From Natrinema soli (GTDB lineage: Archaea > Halobacteriota > Halobacteria > Halobacteriales > Natrialbaceae), in assembly GCF_028618695.1 (NCBI RefSeq), contig NZ_JAQIVI010000634.1, positions 1 to 5,723 of the forward strand: a stretch of 5,723 bases of DNA, given 5' to 3'. Below, piece by piece: positions 1-5,566 of the stretch. The number at the start of each line of letters is the position of its first letter. Position 1 is the first letter of the stretch. Under the pieces are notes generated by a model that searched no databases, was not told the DNA's origin, and saw only the letters and a list, made by a program, of their open reading frames with translations. The translations under genes and the position numbers were made by a program.

Positions 1-199
1 CGCGGTCGTCGAGGCGGTCACCGAAGTCCGCGACGGACTCGGCCTTCCCTCGCGGCTGCGGGACGTCGACGGCCCCGAACCCGAGGCGTTCACCGCGGTG
101 GCGGAGGCGATTCTGAACGACGCGTTCATGGCGAACGCGCCGCCGGGACTGGAGCCGACCGTCGACGAAATCGAGGGCGTGCTCGAGCGGGCGTGGTGA
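1..199 (+). CDS. Iron-containing alcohol dehydrogenase, C-terminal end (partial)
   Basis: This is the 3' end of a gene that begins before the window. Reading from base 2 gives 65 codons and a TGA at 197-199. The translated tail has the helical, Ala-rich pattern with DAFMANAPPGLEPTVDEIE near the end. It matches the C-terminal end of group III iron-dependent alcohol dehydrogenases, where a final helix follows a 'D..M..NP.' type segment and a 'T.eeIe.ll..aw' finish. Such enzymes are cytoplasmic NAD(P)-dependent oxidoreductases. The metal-binding histidines and the nucleotide-binding part lie outside the window, so the substrate cannot be judged. The family call rests on about 65 residues of C-terminal resemblance only; another protein with a similar helical tail is possible. 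The gene is followed by a T-rich tract and is probably transcribed separately from the propeller gene downstream. Confidence 0.65.
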   Translation, partial: AVVEAVTEVRDGLGLPSRLRDVDGPEPEAFTAVAEAILNDAFMANAPPGLEPTVDEIEGVLERAW

Positions 200-238
200 G
201 TAGCCGAAAAACCGGAACCACTCCGTCTCACTGACGAG

Positions 239-246
239 AATTTTTG
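239..246 (+). terminator. T-tract terminator after the alcohol dehydrogenase gene
   Basis: A run of five T (241-245) preceded by AA sits about 40 nt after the stop codon at 199, in otherwise GC-rich DNA. Archaeal intrinsic termination depends mainly on oligo-T tracts and needs no hairpin, and no convincing stem is seen just before it. The position between two plus-strand genes fits a terminator for the upstream gene. It is inferred from sequence only. Confidence 0.45.
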
Positions 247-292
247 CTGTCGCAACCGTGGGGCACTCCCGCGTTTCCGGGGTGGAACGGTA

Positions 293-310
293 TTATCGAA
301 CCGATAAGTA
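293..310 (+). promoter_or_regulatory. Putative TATA box with overlapping palindrome upstream of the propeller gene
   Basis: The element GATAAGTA (303-310) resembles the TTTAAGTA box seen upstream of queD in this window. It lies 32-39 nt before the ATG at 342, which would give a leader of roughly 5-15 nt. It overlaps a 15-bp interrupted palindrome, TTATCG-AAC-CGATAA (293-307), with perfect 6-bp arms. A repressor or activator bound there would interfere with TBP/TFB loading. No Shine-Dalgarno-like sequence precedes the ATG, as is usual for leaderless or short-leader haloarchaeal transcripts. The TATA match is moderate, so the promoter is tentative; the palindrome itself is seen directly. Confidence 0.4.
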
Positions 311-341
311 ACAGTGCTCGATACTGCCGTTCGGATAGATC

Positions 342-1844
342 ATGAGCGAGCACGAAAGACGGAACGTTCTCCGGTACGCAGGACTCACGCTTGCTGCCGG
401 AGTGGGGGCGGCGACGGGAACGGTAGCGGCCCAGGAGACCGTCACCGACGAATCCGCGGACGGGGAATCGACGACCGACGAATCGGTGACTGCTGACGGC
501 TCGAGCGGCTGGCCGTCGATCCGTGGCGATGCGGGAAACACGGGTTTCGCTCCGGGGTCGACCGGGCCGAAATCGCCGGTCGGCGTCGCCTGGGAGTACG
601 ATCACGGCGGAACGTTCGCCGTCGGCGACGGGACGGTCTACCTCGTCGCCGACGACGGTCAGGTGCGCGCGATCGACGCGGTCGACGGCTCGCTCCAGTG
701 GGAAACCGAGATTACGGTGGCGAGTCGAGAGGAGCCGGTGGAGGCCATGGGACCACCGGCGGTGGCACACGACACGGTGTACGTCACCAGCAAAGGAGAC
801 GAACCGAACCTGACCGCGCTTGACGTTGCGAGCGGAGATGTCCGCTGGCAGGAGAGCGACCTCGGGTCCGAGACGAATCTGTCGCCCACCGTCGCGGACG
901 AACTGGTATTCCTCCTCGCCGACAAGGTCCTGTACGCGCTCGACGCACACGACGGCGAGCGGCGGTGGCAGTTCGAACCGGGCACGGTGACGACTGACGA
1001 CGGGCGAGAACGAGGCGATTACCTGCAGCGAGATTCCGTCGCCGTCGCCGGCGGAACGGTGTTCGCCCTCAGCAACAAGCGGCTAATCGCCTTGGACGCC
1101 GAAACCGGGGACGAACGGTGGACGGACGGCGTCGAAGACTGGGCCTCGAACACGTTCTCCGGTCGTCCGATCGCCGCCGACGGTGTCGTCGCCGCCGCCA
1201 AAGCCGATGTCGTCACGATATACGACGCCGAAACCGGTGCGGAGCGATCGACGATTCCTACCCACTCGCTGGACGTACTCACCGACGATCGCGTTTACGC
1301 CGTGACTGACGCCGAAACCGGCGACCGAAAGACCGTCACCGGCTACGATTCGGAGACGGGAGATCGCGTCTGGCAACCGTCAGACGGCAACGGATCGTAC
1401 GCGTCAGCGGTCGTCGATGACGACTCCGTCTACGTGGGGCTCGAGGAATCCGGCGTGGCCGCGTTCGCTCGAGCGGACGGAAGCGGCAAGTGGCGCGTCG
1501 ACACCGGTACGGAGCCACAGCAGGTGGCGGTCGTCGGCGAAACCGTCTACGTCGGCGGTGATGCCCTGTTCGCGATCCGGACCGAGGGCGAAGAGCAAGG
1601 TGACGTGGGCGACGACGGCGAAGACGAGTCCGCCTCCGACGACGGAAACGAATCCGCTGGTGCCGGTAACGAATCGACCAACGACACCGGAAACGAATCG
1701 ACCGCTGGCTCCGAGAACGAATCGACCAACGACACCGGAAACGAATCGTCCGACGAAACTCCCGGGTTCACCGCCGGGACGAGCATCGCCGGCGGGGTGC
1801 TCGCCCTCGAATGGCTGCGCCGACGGACCGGCGACGACGAGTGA
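342..1844 (+). CDS. Tat-exported PQQ-like beta-propeller protein with PGF-CTERM-like anchor
   Basis: This 500-residue protein is predicted to be a cell-surface beta-propeller. Residues 5-30 form a Tat signal: twin arginines (R6-R7 in ERRNVLR), a hydrophobic stretch, and a plausible cleavage after VAA at 30. An acidic linker (31-55) follows. The propeller starts at about W57 with the GDAGNTGFAP signature typical of haloarchaeal PQQ-repeat proteins. Repeats of the 'hhDaeTGeeeW' type end near W84, W120, W169, W209, W260, S303, W344 and W384, consistent with eight blades; the sixth has lost its docking Trp. Residues 413-472 are an Asp/Glu/Asn/Ser/Thr tail with seven N-X-S/T sequons, and three more sequons lie in the propeller (N156, N180, N350). 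The C-terminus has PGF (474-476), a short hydrophobic segment and RRR (493-495), resembling the archaeosortase A sorting signal. The ATG is chosen because the Tat motif follows at once. No cofactor-binding residues or enzyme activity can be assigned; it may be a structural, binding or BamB-like protein. Confidence 0.85.
   Translation: MSEHERRNVLRYAGLTLAAGVGAATGTVAAQETVTDESADGESTTDESVTADGSSGWPSIRGDAGNTGFAPGSTGPKSPVGVAWEYDHGGTFAVGDGTVYLVADDGQVRAIDAVDGSLQWETEITVASREEPVEAMGPPAVAHDTVYVTSKGDEPNLTALDVASGDVRWQESDLGSETNLSPTVADELVFLLADKVLYALDAHDGERRWQFEPGTVTTDDGRERGDYLQRDSVAVAGGTVFALSNKRLIALDAETGDERWTDGVEDWASNTFSGRPIAADGVVAAAKADVVTIYDAETGAERSTIPTHSLDVLTDDRVYAVTDAETGDRKTVTGYDSETGDRVWQPSDGNGSYASAVVDDDSVYVGLEESGVAAFARADGSGKWRVDTGTEPQQVAVVGETVYVGGDALFAIRTEGEEQGDVGDDGEDESASDDGNESAGAGNESTNDTGNESTAGSENESTNDTGNESSDETPGFTAGTSIAGGVLALEWLRRRTGDDE
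1668..1748 (+). repeat. Perfect 33-bp direct repeat inside the propeller gene
   Basis: Bases 1668-1700 and 1716-1748 are identical over 33 bp, start to start 48 bp (16 codons). The repeat is in frame and encodes NESTNDTGNES twice (residues 443-453 and 459-469). Each copy carries three N-X-S/T sequons. Identity at the DNA level indicates a recent tandem duplication or slippage, and the in-frame period means copy number can change without breaking the PGF-CTERM tail. Confidence 0.9.
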
Positions 1845-1886
1845 AACGCAGAACCAAGGCGGCGCAGTAGCGAGGGGCGGTCGAGG

Positions 1887-2384
1887 TTAGCGGTCACGGT
1901 TCGCGGTCGTCTCCCTCCCGGTCTCCGGCCCCGATCCGACTGCCGGTGGCGGTTCGACCCCGCGTCGCGGCGGCTCGAGGCCGGGGTGGAACGGTGAGCA
2001 CAACCTGACGCCGTAGACCGACGCGATCGTCCCGCCGGCGGCGAGGATGAACAGGACCGTGGGATCGGCGACGTGAACGAGCCGGAGGAGCGTGAGACCG
2101 AACCCGCCGGCCAGGAGGGAGAACACCTGCCCGACGGAGACCCAATCGGGAACGCGCTCGATGATCGATTCTCGATAGGACGTCACGTACAGGAAGCCGG
2201 AACAAACACCGAGTATCACGGCCGGCCAGTACTCGAGCGGCCGGGGAAGCCCCGCATCGATGTGGACGAACGCGGCCAACGCCGGTATGGTGAGTGCGAG
2301 CGTCACGAACTCGCCGCGACGCCCCTCGGGGACCTGCCAGCTCCCGTCGTCGTCTCGGAACCATCGAAACACGGGGTGCGTCAC
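1887..2384 (-). CDS. Four-helix membrane protein of unknown function
   Basis: I do not recognise a named family. The 165-residue protein begins with a GTG at 2384-2382, giving MTHPVFRWFRDDDGSW. No in-frame ATG lies between this GTG and the upstream in-frame TGA, so GTG is the only conventional start. Four hydrophobic segments are visible at about residues 26-44, 52-70, 83-104 and 106-127, with the arginine-rich segment YRESIIER between the second and third. The last 35 residues are a hydrophilic Pro/Gly/Arg-rich tail, probably cytoplasmic and disordered. The 3' end faces the propeller gene with 42 nt between the two stops. The queC stop is 83 nt upstream on the same strand and no clear TATA box lies between, so read-through from the que operon is possible. 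No transport, enzyme or sensor motif is visible. Membrane location is well supported; function is open. Confidence 0.75.
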   Translation of the reverse strand: MTHPVFRWFRDDDGSWQVPEGRRGEFVTLALTIPALAAFVHIDAGLPRPLEYWPAVILGVCSGFLYVTSYRESIIERVPDWVSVGQVFSLLAGGFGLTLLRLVHVADPTVLFILAAGGTIASVYGVRLCSPFHPGLEPPRRGVEPPPAVGSGPETGRETTANRDR

Positions 2385-2467
2385 GAGCAGCCAGTTCGAC
2401 GTGTCGGCTGTTGAAGGTTTTCATCGAGGTCCGGAATCCGGATGGCTCCTGCCGTATTGCGAGCGGG

Positions 2468-3211
2468 CTACTGACCGCCAGGTTCGTCCGCGTACGACGG
2501 TCGCTCGGCGTACTCGATCGGGTCGCGAACGCCGATGGTCTGAAAGGCCTGCAGCCGGAACGCACACGAATCACAGGTGCCACAGGCGGGTTCGTTCTCG
2601 CGGTAGCAACTCCAGGTGTGCTTGTAGGGTACCTCGAGTTCGACGCCGCGCTCGGCGATATCGGTCTTCGAGTTGTCGACGAAGGGGGCTTCGATCGAGA
2701 GTTCGGTCTCGGGTTTCGTCCCGACGTCGACGACCGCCTCGAAGGCCTCGAAGAACTCGGGGCGGCAGTCGGGATACCCCGAGAAGTCCTCGCTGTGGGC
2801 ACCGATGAAGACGGCTTCGCAATCGTTCGCTTCGGCGTAGGAAACCGCCATCGAGAGCAGGTTCGCGTTCCGGAAAGGGACGTACGACGAGGGGATGTCG
2901 TCGCTCTCGAGGTCGGCGTCGTCGACGGCCATTTCGTCGTCGGTGAGACTCGAGGCACCGATCGCCGACAGGTGGTCGGTCTCGAGTCGCAGGAAGTCGG
3001 CCGCGTCGAACTCGTCGGCGAGTCGGCGCGCGCACTCGAGTTCGCGATCCTCCGTTCGCTGGCCGTAGGAGGTGTGTAGCGCGTAGATATCGTAGCCCCG
3101 TTCGCGGGCCTCGGCGGCGGCTGTGGCGCTGTCCATGCCGCCCGAGAGAAGGACGACGGCGCGTTCGGCGGTCGATTCGTCGGTCGCGGAGTCGGTGGTC
3201 GTCTGGGTCAT
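2468..3211 (-). CDS. queC: 7-cyano-7-deazaguanine (preQ0) synthase QueC
   Basis: QueC is a cytoplasmic ATP-dependent enzyme that converts 7-carboxy-7-deazaguanine (CDG) and ammonia to preQ0. The 247-residue length fits the family once a short acidic N-terminal extension (about 17 residues) is allowed for. The PP-loop ATP-binding motif SGGMDS is at 23-28, followed by ALHTSYGQR (44-52). The conserved YVPFRN is at 110-115 and the segment GAHSEDFSGYPDCRPEFF at 137-154. Four cysteines in the order CX7CX2CX2C (C202, C210, C213, C216) form the structural zinc site. All expected motifs are intact. The gene is third in the queD-queE-queC order, with 20 nt after the queE stop and no evident Shine-Dalgarno sequence. 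In archaea the product feeds archaeosine at tRNA position 15. No nearby 7-deazaguanine DNA-modification genes point to another use. Confidence 0.96.
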   Translation of the reverse strand: MTQTTTDSATDESTAERAVVLLSGGMDSATAAAEARERGYDIYALHTSYGQRTEDRELECARRLADEFDAADFLRLETDHLSAIGASSLTDDEMAVDDADLESDDIPSSYVPFRNANLLSMAVSYAEANDCEAVFIGAHSEDFSGYPDCRPEFFEAFEAVVDVGTKPETELSIEAPFVDNSKTDIAERGVELEVPYKHTWSCYRENEPACGTCDSCAFRLQAFQTIGVRDPIEYAERPSYADEPGGQ

Positions 3212-3231
3212 AGTGATCTCGAACGCTGTGA

Positions 3232-4056
3232 TTACGTCTCGGGGGCGTCGTTCCAGAGGTCGACGTGCAGTCGCGGCGTGTACCGGAAGCCGTACTCCAT
3301 CGCGAGGTCGGCGACCCGGTTTCGGGTCTCCTCGAGGCGCTCTCGAGTCGCCCCTTCGGGCATCAGAAGCACGTCGTCATCGCTGATCGAAACGTCGGCG
3401 GCGTTGCGGAGGTCGTCGAGTAACGCGAGGATCTCCGACATGTCCTCGGCGTCGGTCACGACGAACTTCAGTTGCACGTCGTAGTTCTCGACCAGTCGAG
3501 CGAGCGAGTCCATATCGATTCGATCGCTCTCGTGACGCGCTTCCCACTCACCCTCTCCGCTGGGATCGCGCTCCGCCGTCGGCGTGCTGCTCTCGAGTTT
3601 CGGGCTCACGGAGGCGAGGTCGATCGGCGCGTCCCGGTAGATCGTCCCGTTGGTCTCGACGGTGGTGTGATAGCCGCGGTCCGCGAGCGCCTCGAGCAGG
3701 GCGACGCTTTCCCCGTGAATCAGCGGTTCGCCGCCGGTGAGGACGACGTGATCGGCGTCGTAGGATTCGATTTTCGCCAGAATTTCGTCGAGCGCCAGCC
3801 ACGCGTGGGTCGGCTCCCACGAGGTGTGATAGGAGTCGCAGAACCAACACCGGAGGTTACAGCCGCTCGTCCGGACGAACACCGAGGGGACGCCGGCGAG
3901 CGTACCCTCTCCTTGTAACGAGTAGAACAGTTCGTTGATCGGGAGCCCCTCGGTGGAACTCCCGTCTCCGGCATCGGCTTCGGCCGCGTTTTCGGCCCCC
4001 GTATCGGCAGCAGCATCGGCCGCGTTCTCGAGATCGACCGAATCGGAAACCGGCAT
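3232..4056 (-). CDS. queE: 7-carboxy-7-deazaguanine synthase QueE (radical SAM)
   Basis: QueE is a radical SAM enzyme that rearranges 6-carboxy-5,6,7,8-tetrahydropterin into CDG using a 4Fe-4S cluster and magnesium. The start of the fold, INELFYSLQGEG, is at 40-51, and the cluster motif CNLRCWFC gives C66, C70 and C73. The residues after it are D74-S75, where many bacterial QueE have Asp-Thr. The SAM-binding TGGEP is at 107-111, ETNGT at 134-138 and SPK at 151-153. The protein has 274 residues, longer than typical bacterial QueE. The extra length comes from an acidic Ala/Asp/Glu-rich N-terminal tail (about residues 4-37) and an acidic insert (about 156-180), both probably disordered. The ATG begins 1 nt after the queD stop (TGAGATG), implying translational coupling. 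A GGAGG (complement of 4071-4075) lies 14 nt upstream, inside queD, rather far for a ribosome site. No other ATG lies before the conserved core. Confidence 0.95.
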   Translation of the reverse strand: MPVSDSVDLENAADAAADTGAENAAEADAGDGSSTEGLPINELFYSLQGEGTLAGVPSVFVRTSGCNLRCWFCDSYHTSWEPTHAWLALDEILAKIESYDADHVVLTGGEPLIHGESVALLEALADRGYHTTVETNGTIYRDAPIDLASVSPKLESSTPTAERDPSGEGEWEARHESDRIDMDSLARLVENYDVQLKFVVTDAEDMSEILALLDDLRNAADVSISDDDVLLMPEGATRERLEETRNRVADLAMEYGFRYTPRLHVDLWNDAPET

Positions 4057-4057
4057 C

Positions 4058-4537
4058 TCAGAACTCGCTTCCTCCGCAGAGTTCGTGCGTCTCGCTGACC
4101 TGCACGGAAACGCCGGTGACCGTTTCGGGCAGGGCCGCCTCGAGTTTCCGCTCCAGGATCACGCTCATCACTTCGGCCGTCGGCGGGTGCTCGAGGACGA
4201 CGACCGCGTCGTCGTCGCCGGCGGTCTCGAAGGCCTCCACGAGGGGATCGCCGGCCTCGAGAAGGAACACGTGGTCCCACTCAGATATTACCTCAGTAAT
4301 ATCTCCCTTGTCGGCGATCCATCCCTCCTCGGTCAGATGGCCCGCGACGGTGACGGCGACCTCGTAGTTGTGTCCGTGGGGTTGTGAACATTTGCCGTCG
4401 TGGTGTCTGATCCGGTGACCGGCGCTGATTCTGATCGGCCGATCGCGGCCGACGTGGAGGACGCGACGGCGCCCAACGACGCCGTCGTCCGCCGTGGCGG
4501 CCGGTCCGGACTCGCGGTTTTCGACTGGTTCGGTCAT
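4058..4537 (-). CDS. queD: 6-carboxytetrahydropterin synthase QueD (PTPS family)
   Basis: QueD converts 7,8-dihydroneopterin triphosphate to 6-carboxy-5,6,7,8-tetrahydropterin, the second step toward preQ0. The 159-residue protein carries the PTPS-family active site. Zinc ligands are H41 (in ISAGHRI), H54 and H56 (in PHGHNY), the nucleophilic cysteine is C50, and the catalytic D88-H89 pair is in WDHVFLL. PPTAEVM (118-124) corresponds to the family's 'NPTsE.l' segment, and E149 in SETHE is the pterin-anchoring glutamate. About 24 extra residues precede the first conserved strand. Related 6-pyruvoyl-tetrahydropterin synthases share the fold, but adjacency to queE and queC settles the role. This is the first gene of the operon; its ATG at 4537 has a TATA box 29 nt upstream, so translation is probably leaderless. 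The dihydroneopterin triphosphate-forming cyclohydrolase is not in the window. Confidence 0.94.
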   Translation of the reverse strand: MTEPVENRESGPAATADDGVVGRRRVLHVGRDRPIRISAGHRIRHHDGKCSQPHGHNYEVAVTVAGHLTEEGWIADKGDITEVISEWDHVFLLEAGDPLVEAFETAGDDDAVVVLEHPPTAEVMSVILERKLEAALPETVTGVSVQVSETHELCGGSEF

Positions 4538-4558
4538 ACCGGAGTCTTCTCTCGAGAA

Positions 4559-4566
4559 TACTTAAA
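4559..4566 (-). promoter_or_regulatory. TATA box of the queDEC operon
   Basis: On the minus strand the sequence reads CCACC-TTTAAGTA-TTC, a strong haloarchaeal TATA-like element in GC-rich surroundings. Its first T is 29 nt upstream of the queD ATG. Archaeal transcription starts about 25 nt downstream of the box, so the transcript should start at or within a few bases of the ATG, giving a leaderless mRNA. The rest of the 220-nt gap up to the winged-helix gene stop (4567-4757) shows no gene, riboswitch-like fold or strong terminator that I could recognise. Confidence 0.7.
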
Positions 4567-4757
4567 GGTGGCCGCTTACCGACGGCCCACTGGATCGGCG
4601 TCCGCGAACGAGTCTGTCGGTAGTGACGGAGCGCATCGATCTCAAAACCAGTTGCCGCTCGGCGTCGAATTCGTCTCCGGATTGCTGTACCGGTTTCGTG
4701 GCGCAACTGCGACCGTCCTGCAAGTGCGCCGAAACCGACTTCCAGCGGTCCGTCTCG

Positions 4758-5138
4758 TCAGTTCTCGAGTTGATCCTGGAGCCGGTTTTTCGCCTCGGTG
4801 CGACGCTTGCGCGAAAACTCGGGTGCGTCGTCCGAGAAGTCGATCTCGATCTCGTCGAGCGTGCGTCGGTAGATATTCGTTCGTCGACCTTCCTCGGAGA
4901 GCTGTCGCCCCTCACAGGTCAACAGCCCGGCGTCGACGAGTTCTTCGATTCGGCGATAGCAGGTCGCGATCGGAATCTCGATCGCTTCGCTCAGTGATTG
5001 GGCCGATTTCGGCGTTCCCGCTGCGCAGAGGATTTCTGCGCTGTATTTGTTGCCTAGCGCGGAGAGCACCGAGGTCGAATCCGCGTCCGTTCGTTCCGTC
5101 CGACTGCGAGACATACTCCGCTCGTTATCAATTACCAT
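4758..5138 (-). CDS. Small winged helix-turn-helix transcriptional regulator
   Basis: This 126-residue protein has one winged-helix DNA-binding domain of the ArsR-like type common in haloarchaea. Residues 22-40 (SVLSALGNKYSAEILCAAG) form the first helix. SAQSLSEAIEIP-IATCYRRIEELVDAGLLT (45-74) is the helix-turn-helix with its recognition helix, and residues 75-100 form the wing with the NIYRRTLDEIEIDF strand. The tail (101-126) is charged and helical, with a basic RKRR at 110-113. No ligand-binding or metal-binding domain is present, so the signal cannot be read. Two starts are possible: M1 at 5138 and M9 (MSRSRTERT) at 5114; the conserved fold begins after both, so either works. The gene lies upstream of queD on the same strand with a 220-nt gap. 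It may regulate itself through the palindromes over its start; control of queDEC is only a guess. Confidence 0.82.
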   Translation of the reverse strand: MVIDNERSMSRSRTERTDADSTSVLSALGNKYSAEILCAAGTPKSAQSLSEAIEIPIATCYRRIEELVDAGLLTCEGRQLSEEGRRTNIYRRTLDEIEIDFSDDAPEFSRKRRTEAKNRLQDQLEN

Positions 5139-5205
5139 AATTGAATCTTATGGTTATTACGAGTTACACGATATACTGAATTCTCTGCTCAATTAACAAT
5201 TCTCT
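5128..5205 (-). promoter_or_regulatory. AT-rich promoter region with overlapping palindromes at the regulator start
   Basis: Bases 5121-5240 contain only 42 G or C out of 120 (35%), a sharp contrast with the flanking genes. Two interrupted palindromes overlap the regulator's start codon (5136-5138): TCAATT-ACCAT-AATTGA (5128-5144), and arms ACCATAA (5134-5140) and TTATGGT (5148-5154) separated by 7 nt. Further upstream, AATTCTCT is directly repeated at 5179-5186 and 5198-5205. TATA candidates on the minus strand are GTATATC (complement of about 5169-5175) for a start at M1, and GTAATAAC nearer the gene, which would place the transcript start past M1 and favour M9. The arrangement fits an autoregulated promoter, by inference. 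Confidence 0.45.
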
Positions 5206-5432
5206 TTGCGGAGTGTTATTACGGCTACAGCTAACACGATATCTACGACTCGTCGATCCGTACCGCTTCGCTACTGGTGAAACCGCACCGTAGTCAGGTG
5301 TTCGAGACGCCACAGGCGTCGCAACATCACGTGAATGCGTCGCGTTCGCGGAGATCGCGACTTCTGGCGAGACATCCGTTTCGCTGCCCTCGCAGGAACG
5401 AAACACCCGCTTGGTTTCGATTCGCTCAGTCA

Positions 5433-5453
5433 CGAGAGAGCGTCGTTCTCTCG
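5433..5453. repeat. Inverted repeat with 7-bp arms (possible hairpin)
   Basis: CGAGAGA (5433-5439) and TCTCTCG (5447-5453) are perfect complements separated by 7 nt. The element stands in the non-coding stretch with no T-tract after it on the plus strand, so it is not a clear terminator. It could be part of an RNA structure or a binding site, or a chance occurrence. Confidence 0.4.
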
Positions 5454-5566
5454 AACGACCTCGAGTCACTCGGCCTGCTCTCCCTGTAGCGGAGACGACC
5501 GAGGCGGCGGTCCCGTTCGAAGCGTGGCGATCCGCGCGTCGACGAGGGCGAGATGCATTTGAGGAC

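Noticed and set aside
1668..1748. Possible CRISPR-like repeat-spacer unit
   Set aside because: There are only two copies, the gap is 15 bp, and the repeat is in frame within a coding low-complexity tail with no cas gene nearby.
2427..2445. Short palindrome CCGGA-A-TCCGG region between queC and the membrane gene as a terminator
   Set aside because: The arms are only 5 bp and no T-tract follows on the minus strand; the same bases read as A on that strand.
1894..2958. Minus-strand open frame of 354 codons spanning the membrane-protein gene and part of queC
   Set aside because: The translation is rich in Arg, Pro, Ser and Thr without domain structure, and it lies out of frame across queC and the membrane gene, both of which have convincing sequences. 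It is a high-GC shadow frame.
2294..3079. Plus-strand open frame of 261 codons opposite queC
   Set aside because: It is antisense to an intact queC with all motifs; the translation only mirrors codon bias and has no recognisable domain.
4567..4757. Possible preQ1-type riboswitch or attenuator between the regulator and queD
   Set aside because: No matching fold was recognised, and the queD transcript appears to begin at the start codon, leaving no leader to hold a riboswitch.
4400..5140. Plus-strand open frame of 246 codons opposite the queD start, the gap and the regulator
   Set aside because: The product is Arg/Ser-rich and basic, unlike haloarchaeal proteins, and it crosses a good minus-strand promoter and two better-supported genes.
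5164..5469. Minus-strand open frame of 101 codons in the divergent gap
   Set aside because: It is basic and low in complexity, and it ends inside the AT-rich promoter region of the regulator; no family resemblance.
5277..5489. Plus-strand open frame of 70 codons in the divergent gap
   Set aside because: GTG start, many Arg, Ser and His residues, no domain, and no clear promoter in front of it. A real small protein cannot be excluded but is not supported.
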